A DNA stretch of 23,378 bases from Bdellovibrionaceae bacterium UBA2351 (GCA_002344565.1 DDTZ01000079.1:2903-26280), one strand, 5' to 3'; shown: positions 15,027-23,378, counted from the stretch's first letter. Numbers and translations are program-made. The notes: generated from the sequence alone by a model not told the origin.

Positions 15027-16700
15027 ATGAACACCATCGAATTTAAAAGATACACTCATCAACATCTGATCGATCGCCTAGGTCCGTCGACTTGGGCTAA
15101 TGTGTTTCTTGCCGTACTCATTATTGCTACAACATTAATCACATCGATTCTGACATCATACCATGTGACCATCTATCTTATTTTTTTAGTCCTATTTGTC
15201 GCACGCTTTCGCTTTTACGAGCGCGCGTCTAAACAAAATTTTGAATCCTTGTCAGATGAATCGATAAATAGCGACCGCCGCTATTTCACCTTCTTAATCG
15301 GATCAACTGGACTTTGCTGGGCTATCTTGATCGTACTTCCTGCACTCCTAAGTGTCGACACCCACTTTTGGGATCAGTTTGTCTACTTCTTGGCAACCGG
15401 ACTTATCGCATCGGCCATATTTAACATTGGAATCTCTAAACGTAATTTTTTGGTCTTCTGCACCCCGATTTTAATTTCGTTATGCACATCTAGTTTTGTG
15501 AATCAATCGACGCTCTCTGAGCAAATTATCTTCATTCTAACTGGGTTTATATTTTTCTACTTTATCAATGCGTTACAAAGAAAAACTGAATTGTTTTATT
15601 ATGAAATCTACAACCGCCAACAGGACATGATTCAAATTCTTGAGGGGTTTCCGGGCGCCATTTCTTTGGTCGAAAATGGTCGCTACCTTTACATGAACAA
15701 ACGACTAATCCAACTCATGGGTAAAGGTGTGTCTTTAAAAAAAGACGATGCGTTAGGACTACATAACATTAACCAAGCTTTGGTTGAGAAAATTAAAGAG
15801 TTTGAAGCGTCAACCATGCTGCACGAAGAATTCGAGGCAGATCTCCAGACTGCTGAGGGGCGCAAAACATTTTGGATAATTCTTAAGAAGCTCCAAGAAA
15901 AGAAAGTCATGATCTTAAGCGTGGACATAGATGAGAAAAAAAATAATGAGCGAAAACTCGCCGAGCAAAACATTAAACTTATTGAATCATCCAAAATGGC
16001 CGCGTTAGGCGAAATGTCTTCTGGTATTGCTCATGAAATTAATAACCCACTCACTATCATCCAAGGATCTACTCGCCAAATTAGCCGCATAAGTTCTGCA
16101 TTGAGCGAAGATTTACGTTCAGACCTAGAACGCCTCACTACAAAAATTGATTTAATGACATTAAGGATAACAAAAATCATAAAAGGATTAAGATCATTTG
16201 CCAGAGAAGGCTCACGCGATCCGTTTGACAAAGTTTCTTCCAAACAAATCATCGAGGAAACTTTATTTATTTGCGAAAGTCGATTTAAAAACTCAAATAT
16301 TGATATCAGAAAAAATTTTGAATTGGATGTTTTTATTCATTGTCGGGCTGTTCAGATTTCGCAAGTTCTTCTGAACCTTCTTAATAACGCCTATGATGCG
16401 ATCATTGAAAAAAGAAATTTAAACAAAGATGAATACTCGATGCCTGGCGATTTTATCGAAATTAGCACCCAGCAGCTTGACCACCAATTCCTAATTAAAA
16501 TTACAGATTCGGGGAAAGGTATCCCAAAAGAAGATCAAAATAAAATATTGAATCCGTTCTTCACAACAAAATCCGTGGGAAAAGGCACGGGTTTAGGACT
16601 AAGTATCTCGAGATCAATCATGGAAGAGCACCAAGGCGCACTAGTTTTCAATTTTGATTCACCCCATACTGAGGTAAACTTGATATTTAATAAATTCTAA
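15027..16700 (+). CDS. Membrane-bound PAS-domain sensor histidine kinase (NtrB-like), kinase 2
   Basis: A 557-residue kinase. About six hydrophobic helices occupy residues 25-195. A PAS-like segment follows at about 205-290 (ILEGFPGAISLVENGRYLY). The HisKA H-box has His336 in ALGEMSSGIAHEINNPLT. The HATPase_c boxes are N (NLLNNAYDAI), G1 (DSGKGIP), F (PFFTTK) and G2 (GKGTGLGLSI). The phospho-acceptor and ATP-binding motifs look complete. No response regulator is nearby. It is similar in plan and sequence to kinase 1 at 4077-5765. Translation may depend on a 9-codon leader ORF directly upstream. Its stop TAA overlaps the TAG of the opposite-strand PNPOx-like gene. Confidence 0.9.
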   Translation: MNTIEFKRYTHQHLIDRLGPSTWANVFLAVLIIATTLITSILTSYHVTIYLIFLVLFVARFRFYERASKQNFESLSDESINSDRRYFTFLIGSTGLCWAILIVLPALLSVDTHFWDQFVYFLATGLIASAIFNIGISKRNFLVFCTPILISLCTSSFVNQSTLSEQIIFILTGFIFFYFINALQRKTELFYYEIYNRQQDMIQILEGFPGAISLVENGRYLYMNKRLIQLMGKGVSLKKDDALGLHNINQALVEKIKEFEASTMLHEEFEADLQTAEGRKTFWIILKKLQEKKVMILSVDIDEKKNNERKLAEQNIKLIESSKMAALGEMSSGIAHEINNPLTIIQGSTRQISRISSALSEDLRSDLERLTTKIDLMTLRITKIIKGLRSFAREGSRDPFDKVSSKQIIEETLFICESRFKNSNIDIRKNFELDVFIHCRAVQISQVLLNLLNNAYDAIIEKRNLNKDEYSMPGDFIEISTQQLDHQFLIKITDSGKGIPKEDQNKILNPFFTTKSVGKGTGLGLSISRSIMEEHQGALVFNFDSPHTEVNLIFNKF

Positions 16701-17203
16701 CCCATTTCTAAATGACCGTGCGTACCTAACGCCTTCGAATTAGGCTGGCCAGTAAAGATAGACTTTGCAAAACCGACCAATCGAACAATGCCTGACTCTG
16801 GTGATTCCCAATAATCCACACTATCGACCTTTACTTTCAATAAACACAAGTTAGGATCCTCGAGACCTTCGGGAAACCAGGCTTTGTACATAGGATTCCA
16901 AAGTTCTTTGGCCTTCTCTTCATCTGTTGTGACCTCTGCGATCCCTTGCGCAGATAAAAACGAGAAATCTTTCGGATTTGAAAACGCCAAATTAACAAAC
17001 GGGTTGTTTTCAATTTGATTTAACAAAATCGAAGACCAAGACGCAAAAAACCATAAATCACCGTCAAATTCCATTTTCTGTAATGTCATCGGACGACTAA
17101 CCAATGTGTTTCCACCTACTTCACGCGTCGTTAACATCACAAACTTGATATCTTTAATGAGTCGACCAAAGTGAGCGATATCATTTTTATCTGAACTCTC
17201 CAT
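16697..17203 (-). CDS. FMN split-barrel (pyridoxamine 5'-phosphate oxidase-like) protein, general-stress type
   Basis: A 168-residue protein of the PNPOx-like flavin-binding split-barrel superfamily, closest in look to the general stress protein 26 group. FVMLTTREVGGNTLVSRPMTL, GDLWFFASW, NPFVNLAFSNPKDFSFLSAQG and AKELWNPMYKAWFPEG are the family landmarks. It probably binds FMN or F420-like cofactors; the substrate is unknown. The frame is open to 17272, but ATG 17203 was chosen because AGGAGGGG lies just upstream and the family begins here. A near-FNR-box sequence is found about 80 bases upstream. It ends overlapping the stop of kinase 2. Confidence 0.85.
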   Translation of the reverse strand: MESSDKNDIAHFGRLIKDIKFVMLTTREVGGNTLVSRPMTLQKMEFDGDLWFFASWSSILLNQIENNPFVNLAFSNPKDFSFLSAQGIAEVTTDEEKAKELWNPMYKAWFPEGLEDPNLCLLKVKVDSVDYWESPESGIVRLVGFAKSIFTGQPNSKALGTHGHLEMG

Positions 17204-17285
17204 TTCCCCTCCTAAAGAGACAAAATGCCTCGGATAAATTAATAAAATGTAGCAGTTCGGGTATAACCCCAACCACTATGCCTGA

Positions 17286-17326
17286 TTTAGATCAAGCTGC
17301 AATCAGCAGGCCTAGATGAATCTAAA
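17286..17326. repeat. Inverted repeat between purF and the PNPOx-like gene
   Basis: TTTAGAT (17286-17292) and ATCTAAA (17320-17326) flank an inner CTGC/GCAG pair (17297-17300 and 17306-17309). Together they form a two-part hairpin in the 134-base gap after purF. No U-tract follows on either strand, so a classical terminator is not supported. It may still stabilise the purF 3' end or be a protein site. Confidence 0.35.
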
Positions 17327-17337
17327 CGCACTACTAA

Positions 17338-18708
17338 CTAATCAATCACTGTCGGGTATTTCTCGCCAAAACAAGCGGCGCAAAATTTCTGACTATTCCC
17401 ATTCACAGACTGATATAATCCATTCATCGATAAATAACCTAGGGAATCTGCACCAACGTAGTCTTGAATTTCTTTCTGTGTTCGATGAGCTGCAATCAAT
17501 TGGTCTTTTTGAGGAGTGTCCACTCCGTAATAACATGGATTCACCGTTGGCGGCGAAGCGATTCTGAAATGAATCTCTTTAGCACCGGCACCACGAATTA
17601 AATTAATAATCTTCTTGCTGGTTGTCCCCCGGACTAAAGAGTCGTCAATGACTATCACGCGCTTACCACGCAATACTTCAGATTGCGGATTTAGTTTAAT
17701 TTTAACACCGAAATCACGAATACCTTGAGATGGCTGGATAAATGTGCGCCCTACATAGTGATTCCTAATAATTCCAAACTCGAATGGAATACCACTTTCT
17801 TGCGAATATCCAATGGCAGCAGGAACACCGCTGTCCGGAACCGGAATAACAAGATCAGCCTCAACGGGCATTTCCCGAGCTAAAATTTTTCCAAGGTTAC
17901 GTCTAGATTCATAGACACTCAAACCAAATACTTTAGAGTCCGGTCGAGCAAAATAAACGTGTTCAAATACACACTGGGCTTTTTTTTCGTTCTTCGCGTA
18001 GAAGGTTGAATTTAAGCCATCGTCATCCATCCATACGATTTCACCTGGTTCAACATCGCGAACATACTCGGCCCCAATTAAATCAAATGCGCAGGTTTCG
18101 CTCGCCACAACCCAGCCACCTTCCAGCTTACCAATTGATAACGGCCGAAAACCCCACGGATCACGTAACGCGATTAATTTTTTCTGCGTCAGAATCACAA
18201 AACTAAAGGCGCCCTCTACCGTAGGCAGTGCGTGCTTAAGCGCATCGATAATAGGAAGATTTTGATTCTTCGACAACAAATGCAGAATAATTTCAGTGTC
18301 ACTTGTGGCCTGAAAAATAGCCCCCTCTGCGCGAAGCTTAGCTTTCAAACTCTTATGATTTACAATATTTCCATTGTGCGCTATAGCCACTGGGCCACGC
18401 ACAAGTTCGGCATTTAATGGTTGAGCATTCGCTAAGAGATTTTGCCCGGTTGTTGAATACCGACAATGACCGATCCCTGCACGTCCTCGTAATCGCTTAA
18501 GTTCGTCTTCCGAAAAAACATCCCCCACTAAACCCAGACCTTTGTGAATGAGATGCTCATTGCCATCTAATGTAACTATACCGGCAGACTCTTGCCCGCG
18601 GTGTTGCATGGCATAGAGACTTAAATACGTCATGCGACTGGCTTCTTCATGATTCCATATACCAAACACAGCACACTCTTCACGAAAACCGTCGATGTGA
18701 TCAAACAT
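17338..18708 (-). CDS. purF: Amidophosphoribosyltransferase
   Basis: A 456-residue enzyme of the first step of de novo purine synthesis: PRPP plus glutamine to phosphoribosylamine. An 11-residue propeptide precedes Cys12 (EECAVFG), the glutaminase nucleophile, so it is processed as in Bacillus subtilis. HCRYSTTGQ and AHNGNIVN belong to the glutaminase domain. The PRPP loop VIVIDDSLVRGTT is at 351-363. Cysteines 246, 392, 443 and 446 match the four ligands of the 4Fe-4S cluster type of PurF. It starts 2 bases after purL with an AAGGGG ribosome site and is the last gene of the purine operon here. No strong terminator follows. Confidence 0.95.
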   Translation of the reverse strand: MFDHIDGFREECAVFGIWNHEEASRMTYLSLYAMQHRGQESAGIVTLDGNEHLIHKGLGLVGDVFSEDELKRLRGRAGIGHCRYSTTGQNLLANAQPLNAELVRGPVAIAHNGNIVNHKSLKAKLRAEGAIFQATSDTEIILHLLSKNQNLPIIDALKHALPTVEGAFSFVILTQKKLIALRDPWGFRPLSIGKLEGGWVVASETCAFDLIGAEYVRDVEPGEIVWMDDDGLNSTFYAKNEKKAQCVFEHVYFARPDSKVFGLSVYESRRNLGKILAREMPVEADLVIPVPDSGVPAAIGYSQESGIPFEFGIIRNHYVGRTFIQPSQGIRDFGVKIKLNPQSEVLRGKRVIVIDDSLVRGTTSKKIINLIRGAGAKEIHFRIASPPTVNPCYYGVDTPQKDQLIAAHRTQKEIQDYVGADSLGYLSMNGLYQSVNGNSQKFCAACFGEKYPTVID

Positions 18709-18710
18709 GA

Positions 18711-20828
18711 CTATCCCCTTCGGCTTCTACCAAGTACGTAAGAAACCAGATTCCATTTATTAACTAATACATTTAATTCTTTTTCGAACTGAACCTGCTG
18801 AGAACTGTTTACAGCAAATAGGAAGTCGTACAAACGCTCTTCAAATAGGAACTTTGTTGAGTTGAACAAGTGACTATCTCCGGCATCGAACACGCATTCA
18901 AATCCGTTGGATTTCATTTTATCCAACGTAATAGCAAGCCCACCTTGACCAACAACTCGGCTTACCTGCGGCTTTGTTTTGGCAACAAACGCCGTCATAG
19001 CTGCGACGAAATCGCACAGCAGCGGAACCAATAAATCACCACTAAACGAAGATTCTTTTTTCAATACTTCTGCCGTTTTCGCGTAACTCACGACACCCGG
19101 CATCTGCACAAGATACACAGTCAAGTCCGGATCATTTAAAACACAGCCGGGAATCAGATCTTCATTTTCTTTTAAACCCACAATCCCAACGGCTGGCGTA
19201 GGTGGAATACCTTTACCTTCGGTTTCGTTATAGAAACTTACATTTCCAGAAATAATCGGAGCATCCAATCGTTGTGCAATTTCGGCATATAGATCACAGG
19301 TTTGAACAAAATCGGTCATAACTTCTATCCGTTCAGGATTTGCAAAATTCAAGCAGTCTGTCACTGCAATCGGCTTAAAACCTTTTACAGCTTGTTGAAG
19401 AGCTGGATAAATGATCGCATCAATCGCACCAATGCGCGTATCCATACGCATGAAGGCTGGGCGACACCCCACAGAAATAGCTAAATCACGACGTGAATTC
19501 AATCGCACCACACTTACTGTGTGGGAAGCATCCCTAACTGTGCGCGTACCTACCCGCTGATCGTATTGTTCAAAAATCCAATTTTTATTTTTATAGAACG
19601 CATTTTGCTTTAAACTCGCTAGCAACTGATCTTTGTTTTGACTAGATACAGGTTCAATCATCGATTTTTTGCGTTTTGCCTGATACGGGATAAATGGTCG
19701 TTCATAGCGAGGCGCCGAATCTGTGATGAGCGTAGGGTCAATTTCAGTAACAACATCGCCTTTCCAAAACAAACGCATTTTTTTTGTATCCGTAATTGTA
19801 CCAATAGGTGCGGCATCCAAATCCCATTTTTTAAACACGGCTTGAATCGCCTCAAGATTTTTAGGTACGCACACCAAAACCATACGCTCTTGGCTTTCTG
19901 ACAGCAAAATTTCTTCCGGAGTTATTGAGGAATCTCGCTGTGGTACTTTATCTAGATGCAAATCCATCCCAACTCGACCCTTTGAAGCCATCTCAAACGT
20001 ACTCGATGTTAATCCCGCCGCACCCATGTCTTGCATACACACAACCAAATTTTTTGATAAAACTTCTAAACAAGATTCAATTAAAAGTTTTTCCAAGAAT
20101 GGATCGCCGATTTGAATATTTGGTTTTTTACTATCAATATCCTGATCGAACGACTCGCTGGCCATTGCAGCGCCATGCACACCATCTTTGCCTGTCTTAG
20201 CCCCTACATAAACAACTAGGTTACCAACACCTTCAGCCTTGCTGCTAGCCAAATTCATATGACCTTCAAGCAAACCAACTGCCATTGCATTAACCAAAAT
20301 ATTTTTATTATAGTTCTCGTCGTATTCAGTGTAACCCGTGATCGTAGGGACGCCTACACAGTTTCCATAACCACTGATTCCCGAAACTACGCCCTTAACC
20401 AAACTTTTCATGCGCGGAGCATTCTCGTCACCAAAGCAGAGATAATCCGCTAAAGCTATCGGCCGCGCGCCCATTGTAAAGATATCTCGCAAAATCCCGC
20501 CAACACCAGTAGCAGCCCCCTGATAGGGTTCGATAAAACTCGGGTGATTATGACTTTCCATTTTAAATACTATTTTTTCACCAAATCCAATATCCACTAC
20601 GCCCGCATTTTCATCCGAATCATCGCGAGTCATTCCGTTACGATAGGAGAACTTTCGTAAGTGAACCTTAGAGCTTTTATAGGAACAATGTTCACTCCAC
20701 AAAGCCGAAAACAAGGCCCACTCTAAACCCTGCGGCGGACGACCAAGTAATTCCGAGATACGCTCGTATTCAGCTTGAGAGATACGATAGTGTTTTAATT
20801 TCTCTGTTAACGTACGTTCTGCAACCAT
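18711..20828 (-). CDS. purL: Phosphoribosylformylglycinamidine synthase, large subunit (short PurL)
   Basis: A 705-residue synthase subunit that, with PurQ and PurS, converts FGAR to FGAM. The short form (about 700-740 residues) requires the PurS and PurQ encoded just upstream. WSEHCSYKSSK holds the catalytic His. MESHNHPSFIEPYQGAATGVGGILRDIFTMGARPIA is split across residues 90-125, and DMGAAGLTSS and SGNVSFYNE are also characteristic. ATG 20828 was chosen because GGAG lies 5 bases upstream; an in-frame ATG at 20849 would add 7 residues but lacks a ribosome site. PurQ's stop is 24 bases upstream of the chosen start. Confidence 0.95.
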   Translation of the reverse strand: MVAERTLTEKLKHYRISQAEYERISELLGRPPQGLEWALFSALWSEHCSYKSSKVHLRKFSYRNGMTRDDSDENAGVVDIGFGEKIVFKMESHNHPSFIEPYQGAATGVGGILRDIFTMGARPIALADYLCFGDENAPRMKSLVKGVVSGISGYGNCVGVPTITGYTEYDENYNKNILVNAMAVGLLEGHMNLASSKAEGVGNLVVYVGAKTGKDGVHGAAMASESFDQDIDSKKPNIQIGDPFLEKLLIESCLEVLSKNLVVCMQDMGAAGLTSSTFEMASKGRVGMDLHLDKVPQRDSSITPEEILLSESQERMVLVCVPKNLEAIQAVFKKWDLDAAPIGTITDTKKMRLFWKGDVVTEIDPTLITDSAPRYERPFIPYQAKRKKSMIEPVSSQNKDQLLASLKQNAFYKNKNWIFEQYDQRVGTRTVRDASHTVSVVRLNSRRDLAISVGCRPAFMRMDTRIGAIDAIIYPALQQAVKGFKPIAVTDCLNFANPERIEVMTDFVQTCDLYAEIAQRLDAPIISGNVSFYNETEGKGIPPTPAVGIVGLKENEDLIPGCVLNDPDLTVYLVQMPGVVSYAKTAEVLKKESSFSGDLLVPLLCDFVAAMTAFVAKTKPQVSRVVGQGGLAITLDKMKSNGFECVFDAGDSHLFNSTKFLFEERLYDFLFAVNSSQQVQFEKELNVLVNKWNLVSYVLGRSRRG

Positions 20829-20852
20829 AGACTCTCCAGTAAAAACCATCGT

Positions 20853-21485
20853 TTAGATAAACTTAAATCCATCACTACCACCCATCCAATCAAACAACGC
20901 TCGTTCGGGATGAGGCATGAGTGCCGCTACATTTTTTTCTTTATTCATAACGCCAGCGATATTATTCAACGATCCATTTATATTTTCTGCATAACGAAAC
21001 CAAACCTGGCCTTGCTCTTCAATCTTATCTAGCTCTGGCTTATCGGCGTAGAACCGGCCTTCCCCATGAGCCACAGGAAGTCTTAACTTCTTCTTATCTG
21101 ATTTTGAAAAGTGTGACGTTGAATTAACCGTCTCAATCACAGTCCACTTATCAATGAAATGACCGTGATCATTGCGAACTAATACGCCTGGCAACAATCC
21201 AGTTTCACACAAAATTTGAAATCCGTTACAAATCCCTAAAACTGGTCGACCCGTTTTAGCTAAATCTTTCACTGAAGCCATTACAGGCGATCGCGCTGCC
21301 AAAGCGCCACAGCGAAGATAATCGCCATAGCTAAAACCACCAGGAACAATCACCATCTTAACCGAATTAATATCAAAACGATCTTTATGCCATAGCGGAA
21401 CAACCTCATATCCATGAGCTTGAGTCATCTTAACGACATCTTGATCACAGTTTGTTCCTGGAAATGTAACAACACCGACCTTCAT
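20853..21485 (-). CDS. purQ: Phosphoribosylformylglycinamidine synthase, glutaminase subunit PurQ
   Basis: A 210-residue class I glutamine amidotransferase that feeds ammonia to PurL. The triad is Cys86 (GICNGFQIL), His192 and Glu194 (MPHPERA). FPGTNCDQD, VPGGFSYGDYLR and HGEGRFY are typical. ATG 21485 has CAGGAG upstream, placed over the end of purS. It is the third of the adjacent genes encoding the FGAM synthetase complex (purS-purQ-purL). Confidence 0.95.
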   Translation of the reverse strand: MKVGVVTFPGTNCDQDVVKMTQAHGYEVVPLWHKDRFDINSVKMVIVPGGFSYGDYLRCGALAARSPVMASVKDLAKTGRPVLGICNGFQILCETGLLPGVLVRNDHGHFIDKWTVIETVNSTSHFSKSDKKKLRLPVAHGEGRFYADKPELDKIEEQGQVWFRYAENINGSLNNIAGVMNKEKNVAALMPHPERALFDWMGGSDGFKFI

Positions 21486-21497
21486 AACGACTCCTGC

Positions 21498-21734
21498 TTA
21501 TAACGATTCAATGGTGTAGGTTTCAATTAAAGGATTGAGCAATGTCTGCTCCGTAATCTCGATGGCCTTCTTTTTAGATTCGGCCGCATCCGTTTGTTTT
21601 AAATCTAAAACAATGTACTTTCCAATGCGACATTGATTCACACCTTGTGAGTTTTGATTCAAATAGTCCTGTACCGCACGACCCTGAGTATCCAGCAAAA
21701 CTTCCCTTGGCAAAATCTTAATTCCCCATTTCAT
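21498..21734 (-). CDS. purS: Phosphoribosylformylglycinamidine synthase subunit PurS
   Basis: A 78-residue subunit that bridges PurL and PurQ in the FGAM synthetase complex. ILPREVLLDTQGRAVQDYLNQ and the IGKYIVLDL strand match PurS, and the length is normal. ATG 21734 has GAGGT upstream and lies 7 bases from the purC stop. Its presence agrees with the short PurL. Confidence 0.93.
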   Translation of the reverse strand: MKWGIKILPREVLLDTQGRAVQDYLNQNSQGVNQCRIGKYIVLDLKQTDAAESKKKAIEITEQTLLNPLIETYTIESL

Positions 21735-21741
21735 TTTGACC

Positions 21742-22461
21742 TCACTTTAAAACATTCATTAATCGTTGGTTAACGTCTTCGTAACTTTCTTTGATCGAAC
21801 CTAAGTCGCGGCGAAAGCGATCTTTATCTAATTTTTCGTTCGTCTTAATGTCCCACAAACGACAGCAGTCTGGCGTAATTTCATCTGCCAGCAATACTTG
21901 ATTCTGCCCATCTTTACCAAACTCCACTTTGAAATCGATCAACTTGATGCCAATACTGACAAACAGCTCTTTCAAATGATCGTTGATCTTTAGCGCGTAG
22001 TTTTTAATTTCCTGCAATTGTGCCGTCGGAAGTTTGTAAATTATGCGAATTTGTTCTTCGGATACAAAAGGATCTGCTAACTCGTCATTTTTTAAATAAA
22101 ATTCAACTAACGGTTCTGACAAAGCAGCACCTTCATCTATACCCAATTTCTTCGCCGTTGAACCTGCCAGAATATTTCTAACCACAACTTCAAACGGGAT
22201 GATTTCTACTTTTTTTACAACCATACCGTTAGTTCCTTCTGAACTTACATAATGAGACGCAATCCCGCGCCCCTTCAAATATTCAAACAGTCGAGCCGCT
22301 ATATCGCGGTTAACCCGACCTTTGTTTTCAAATGTCCCTTTCTTAAGAGCATTAAATGCCGTTAAGCTGTCTTTGAATTCAAGGTAGTACTGATCTGGCT
22401 GTGCCGTCTTAAATACCTTCTTAGCCTTCCCCTCATACAGTAGTTCTTGATATTGACTCAT
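21742..22461 (-). CDS. purC: Phosphoribosylaminoimidazole-succinocarboxamide synthase (SAICAR synthetase)
   Basis: A 239-residue ATP-dependent ligase that joins CAIR and aspartate. LLYEGKAKKVF, DSLTAFNALKKG, KVEIIPFEVVVRNILAGS, IDFKVEFGKD and DEITPDCCRLWD are family landmarks. The length is usual. Its ATG overlaps the purB stop in an ATGA (22461-22458), so translation is coupled. Confidence 0.95.
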   Translation of the reverse strand: MSQYQELLYEGKAKKVFKTAQPDQYYLEFKDSLTAFNALKKGTFENKGRVNRDIAARLFEYLKGRGIASHYVSSEGTNGMVVKKVEIIPFEVVVRNILAGSTAKKLGIDEGAALSEPLVEFYLKNDELADPFVSEEQIRIIYKLPTAQLQEIKNYALKINDHLKELFVSIGIKLIDFKVEFGKDGQNQVLLADEITPDCCRLWDIKTNEKLDKDRFRRDLGSIKESYEDVNQRLMNVLK

Positions 22462-23378
22462 TTTCTATCCTCGTGCTGAAGCACTTTCTTTTGTTTCTTA
22501 ATAACTTTAGAAATCGTGTCTCGATGCTTTTTTCCACTAAAGATATCTTCAAGATCTTTTTTAGTGAAGTACGACGAAATCACTTCATCTTCGTTAATTT
22601 TATACTTCAAATGTTCACCAAAACCTAGCGAGTGACACAATCTTTGAACATGGGCGTAGGCAACTTCGCGTGATAGACCTTTTTTAACCAAATGAAGCAA
22701 CACATGAGAACTGTAAAGCTGTCCCTGTGACTGCTCCATATTGTCGAGCATTCGTTTGGCATTTACTTCTAGACCATCAATCAAAACCGCCATTCGATTT
22801 AACGCATAATCAATTACGATAAAGCTGTCTGGAAAAATCACCCGCTCGACTGATGAATGGGAAATATCACGCTCATGCCATAGTGGAATATTTTCCATCG
22901 CCGACAAAGCATACGATCGCAATAAACGCGATAAGCCCGTAATATTTTCAGCACTGATCGGATTTTTTTTGTGAGGCATCGCTGACGATCCTTTTTGCCC
23001 TTTCGAAAACCCCTCTACGACTTCGGACACTTCACTGCGCTGCAAATGACGAAGTTCAATCGCTAAACGTTCAAGCCCTGCCCCCAGTAACGCAATTTGA
23101 TTCAGCAAATTCGCATGCCGATCACGCGGTACTACTTGTGTCGCTACCCATTCTGCTTTTAACCCTAAATAACTGCTGACTTTCTTCTCCACAATGGGCT
23201 CTTGCGATGAATACGTGCCCACAGCACCTGACAATTTACAAATACGTAATTCTTCTAATGCCTCGGCTACCCGTTTTTCATTGCGGATAAGCTCCGCCAA
23301 AAAACCCATTAACTTCATACCGAACGAAGTCGGCTCTGCAAACATACCATGGGTGCGACCCGCACATAGAGTTTCCTC
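22458..23378 (-). CDS. purB: Adenylosuccinate lyase, C-terminal part
   Basis: Cut by the right edge; 306 C-terminal residues are present. The edge codons read ETLCAGRTHG and then MFAEPTSFGMK, the conserved GRTHG of the fumarase/aspartase superfamily. GQKGSSAMPHKKNPISAEN is the signature loop with the catalytic serine. The enzyme cleaves SAICAR to AICAR and adenylosuccinate to AMP. An apparent ATG inside the fragment at 23345 is not the start, because the frame and homology continue to the edge. Its stop overlaps the purC start. The promoter of the purine operon lies outside the window. Confidence 0.94.
   Translation of the reverse strand, partial: EETLCAGRTHGMFAEPTSFGMKLMGFLAELIRNEKRVAEALEELRICKLSGAVGTYSSQEPIVEKKVSSYLGLKAEWVATQVVPRDRHANLLNQIALLGAGLERLAIELRHLQRSEVSEVVEGFSKGQKGSSAMPHKKNPISAENITGLSRLLRSYALSAMENIPLWHERDISHSSVERVIFPDSFIVIDYALNRMAVLIDGLEVNAKRMLDNMEQSQGQLYSSHVLLHLVKKGLSREVAYAHVQRLCHSLGFGEHLKYKINEDEVISSYFTKKDLEDIFSGKKHRDTISKVIKKQKKVLQHEDRK

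Noticed and set aside
22458..23345. Treating ATG 23345 as the purB start
   Set aside because: The frame stays open to the window edge and encodes the conserved GRTHG motif just upstream, so the gene is cut, not short.
17338..23378. Many plus-strand open frames of 60-90 codons across the purine genes
   Set aside because: They are antisense shadows of well-identified pur genes with no ribosome sites or family features.
1..23378. Search for tRNA, rRNA, CRISPR arrays, insertion sequences, prophage and attachment sites
   Set aside because: No transposase, integrase, spaced repeats or tRNA-like cloverleaf was seen on reading both strands.

Overview
The window looks like chromosome from a low-GC (roughly 40% by eye) Gram-negative bacterium, most likely a Bdellovibrio/Pseudobdellovibrio-type predator or a relative. 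The reasons are the style of the proteins (cyclic-nucleotide-binding EAL protein, Ig-fold lipoprotein, membrane NtrB-like kinases), a full set of murein-peptide recycling genes, and dense, often tail-to-tail packing of mostly housekeeping genes. This assignment is an inference from gene content. I see no tRNA, rRNA, insertion sequence, CRISPR array or prophage.

Layout. 1-113: the first 37 codons of mutS, leaving leftwards. 240-1424: a c-di-GMP phosphodiesterase-type EAL protein with a cyclic-nucleotide-binding sensor domain. 1447-3385 (minus): an MFS transporter followed by a DUF2461 protein, stop and start one base apart. 3455-3847 (minus): a small exported protein. 4077-5765: membrane histidine kinase 1. 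5768-6427 (minus): an Ig-like lipoprotein. 6579-10014: a polyhydroxyalkanoate (PHA) locus, with phasin and PhaR-type regulator on minus, and a PhaE-like small subunit, a class III/IV-size PHA synthase and an alpha/beta hydrolase on plus. 10083-11438: hflX with a puzzling start, then a terminator. 11515-14951 (minus): ldcA, a cytoplasmic SxxK serine hydrolase and mpl, which read as a murein tripeptide recycling operon. 14945-16700: a promoter, a 9-codon leader ORF and membrane histidine kinase 2. 16697-17203 (minus): an FMN split-barrel (PNPOx-like) protein. 17338-23378 (minus): the purine operon purB(partial)-purC-purS-purQ-purL-purF.

How the genes work together. The PHA locus is compact. A 16-bp perfect palindrome containing CTGC-N4-GCAG, the type of site described for PhaR regulators, lies just upstream of the phasin gene and just downstream of the phaR-like gene. 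This suggests polymer-dependent derepression of phasin. The small protein coupled to phaC by TAATG has the short C-terminal coiled-coil signature expected of a PhaE/PhaR synthase subunit but is only 141 residues long. In the murein block, LdcA would trim tetrapeptide to tripeptide and Mpl would attach tripeptide to UDP-MurNAc. The hydrolase between them has no signal peptide, so it is a candidate cytosolic muropeptide enzyme. The purine genes include the three-part FGAM synthetase (PurS, PurQ, short PurL).

The observations most worth checking are the PhaR-type operator, the undersized PhaE candidate, the cytoplasmic serine hydrolase in the ldcA-mpl operon, the in-frame leader ORF ahead of kinase 2, and the likely non-canonical (ATA) start of hflX. 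No wholly new system is evident; the accessory interest lies in these modules.
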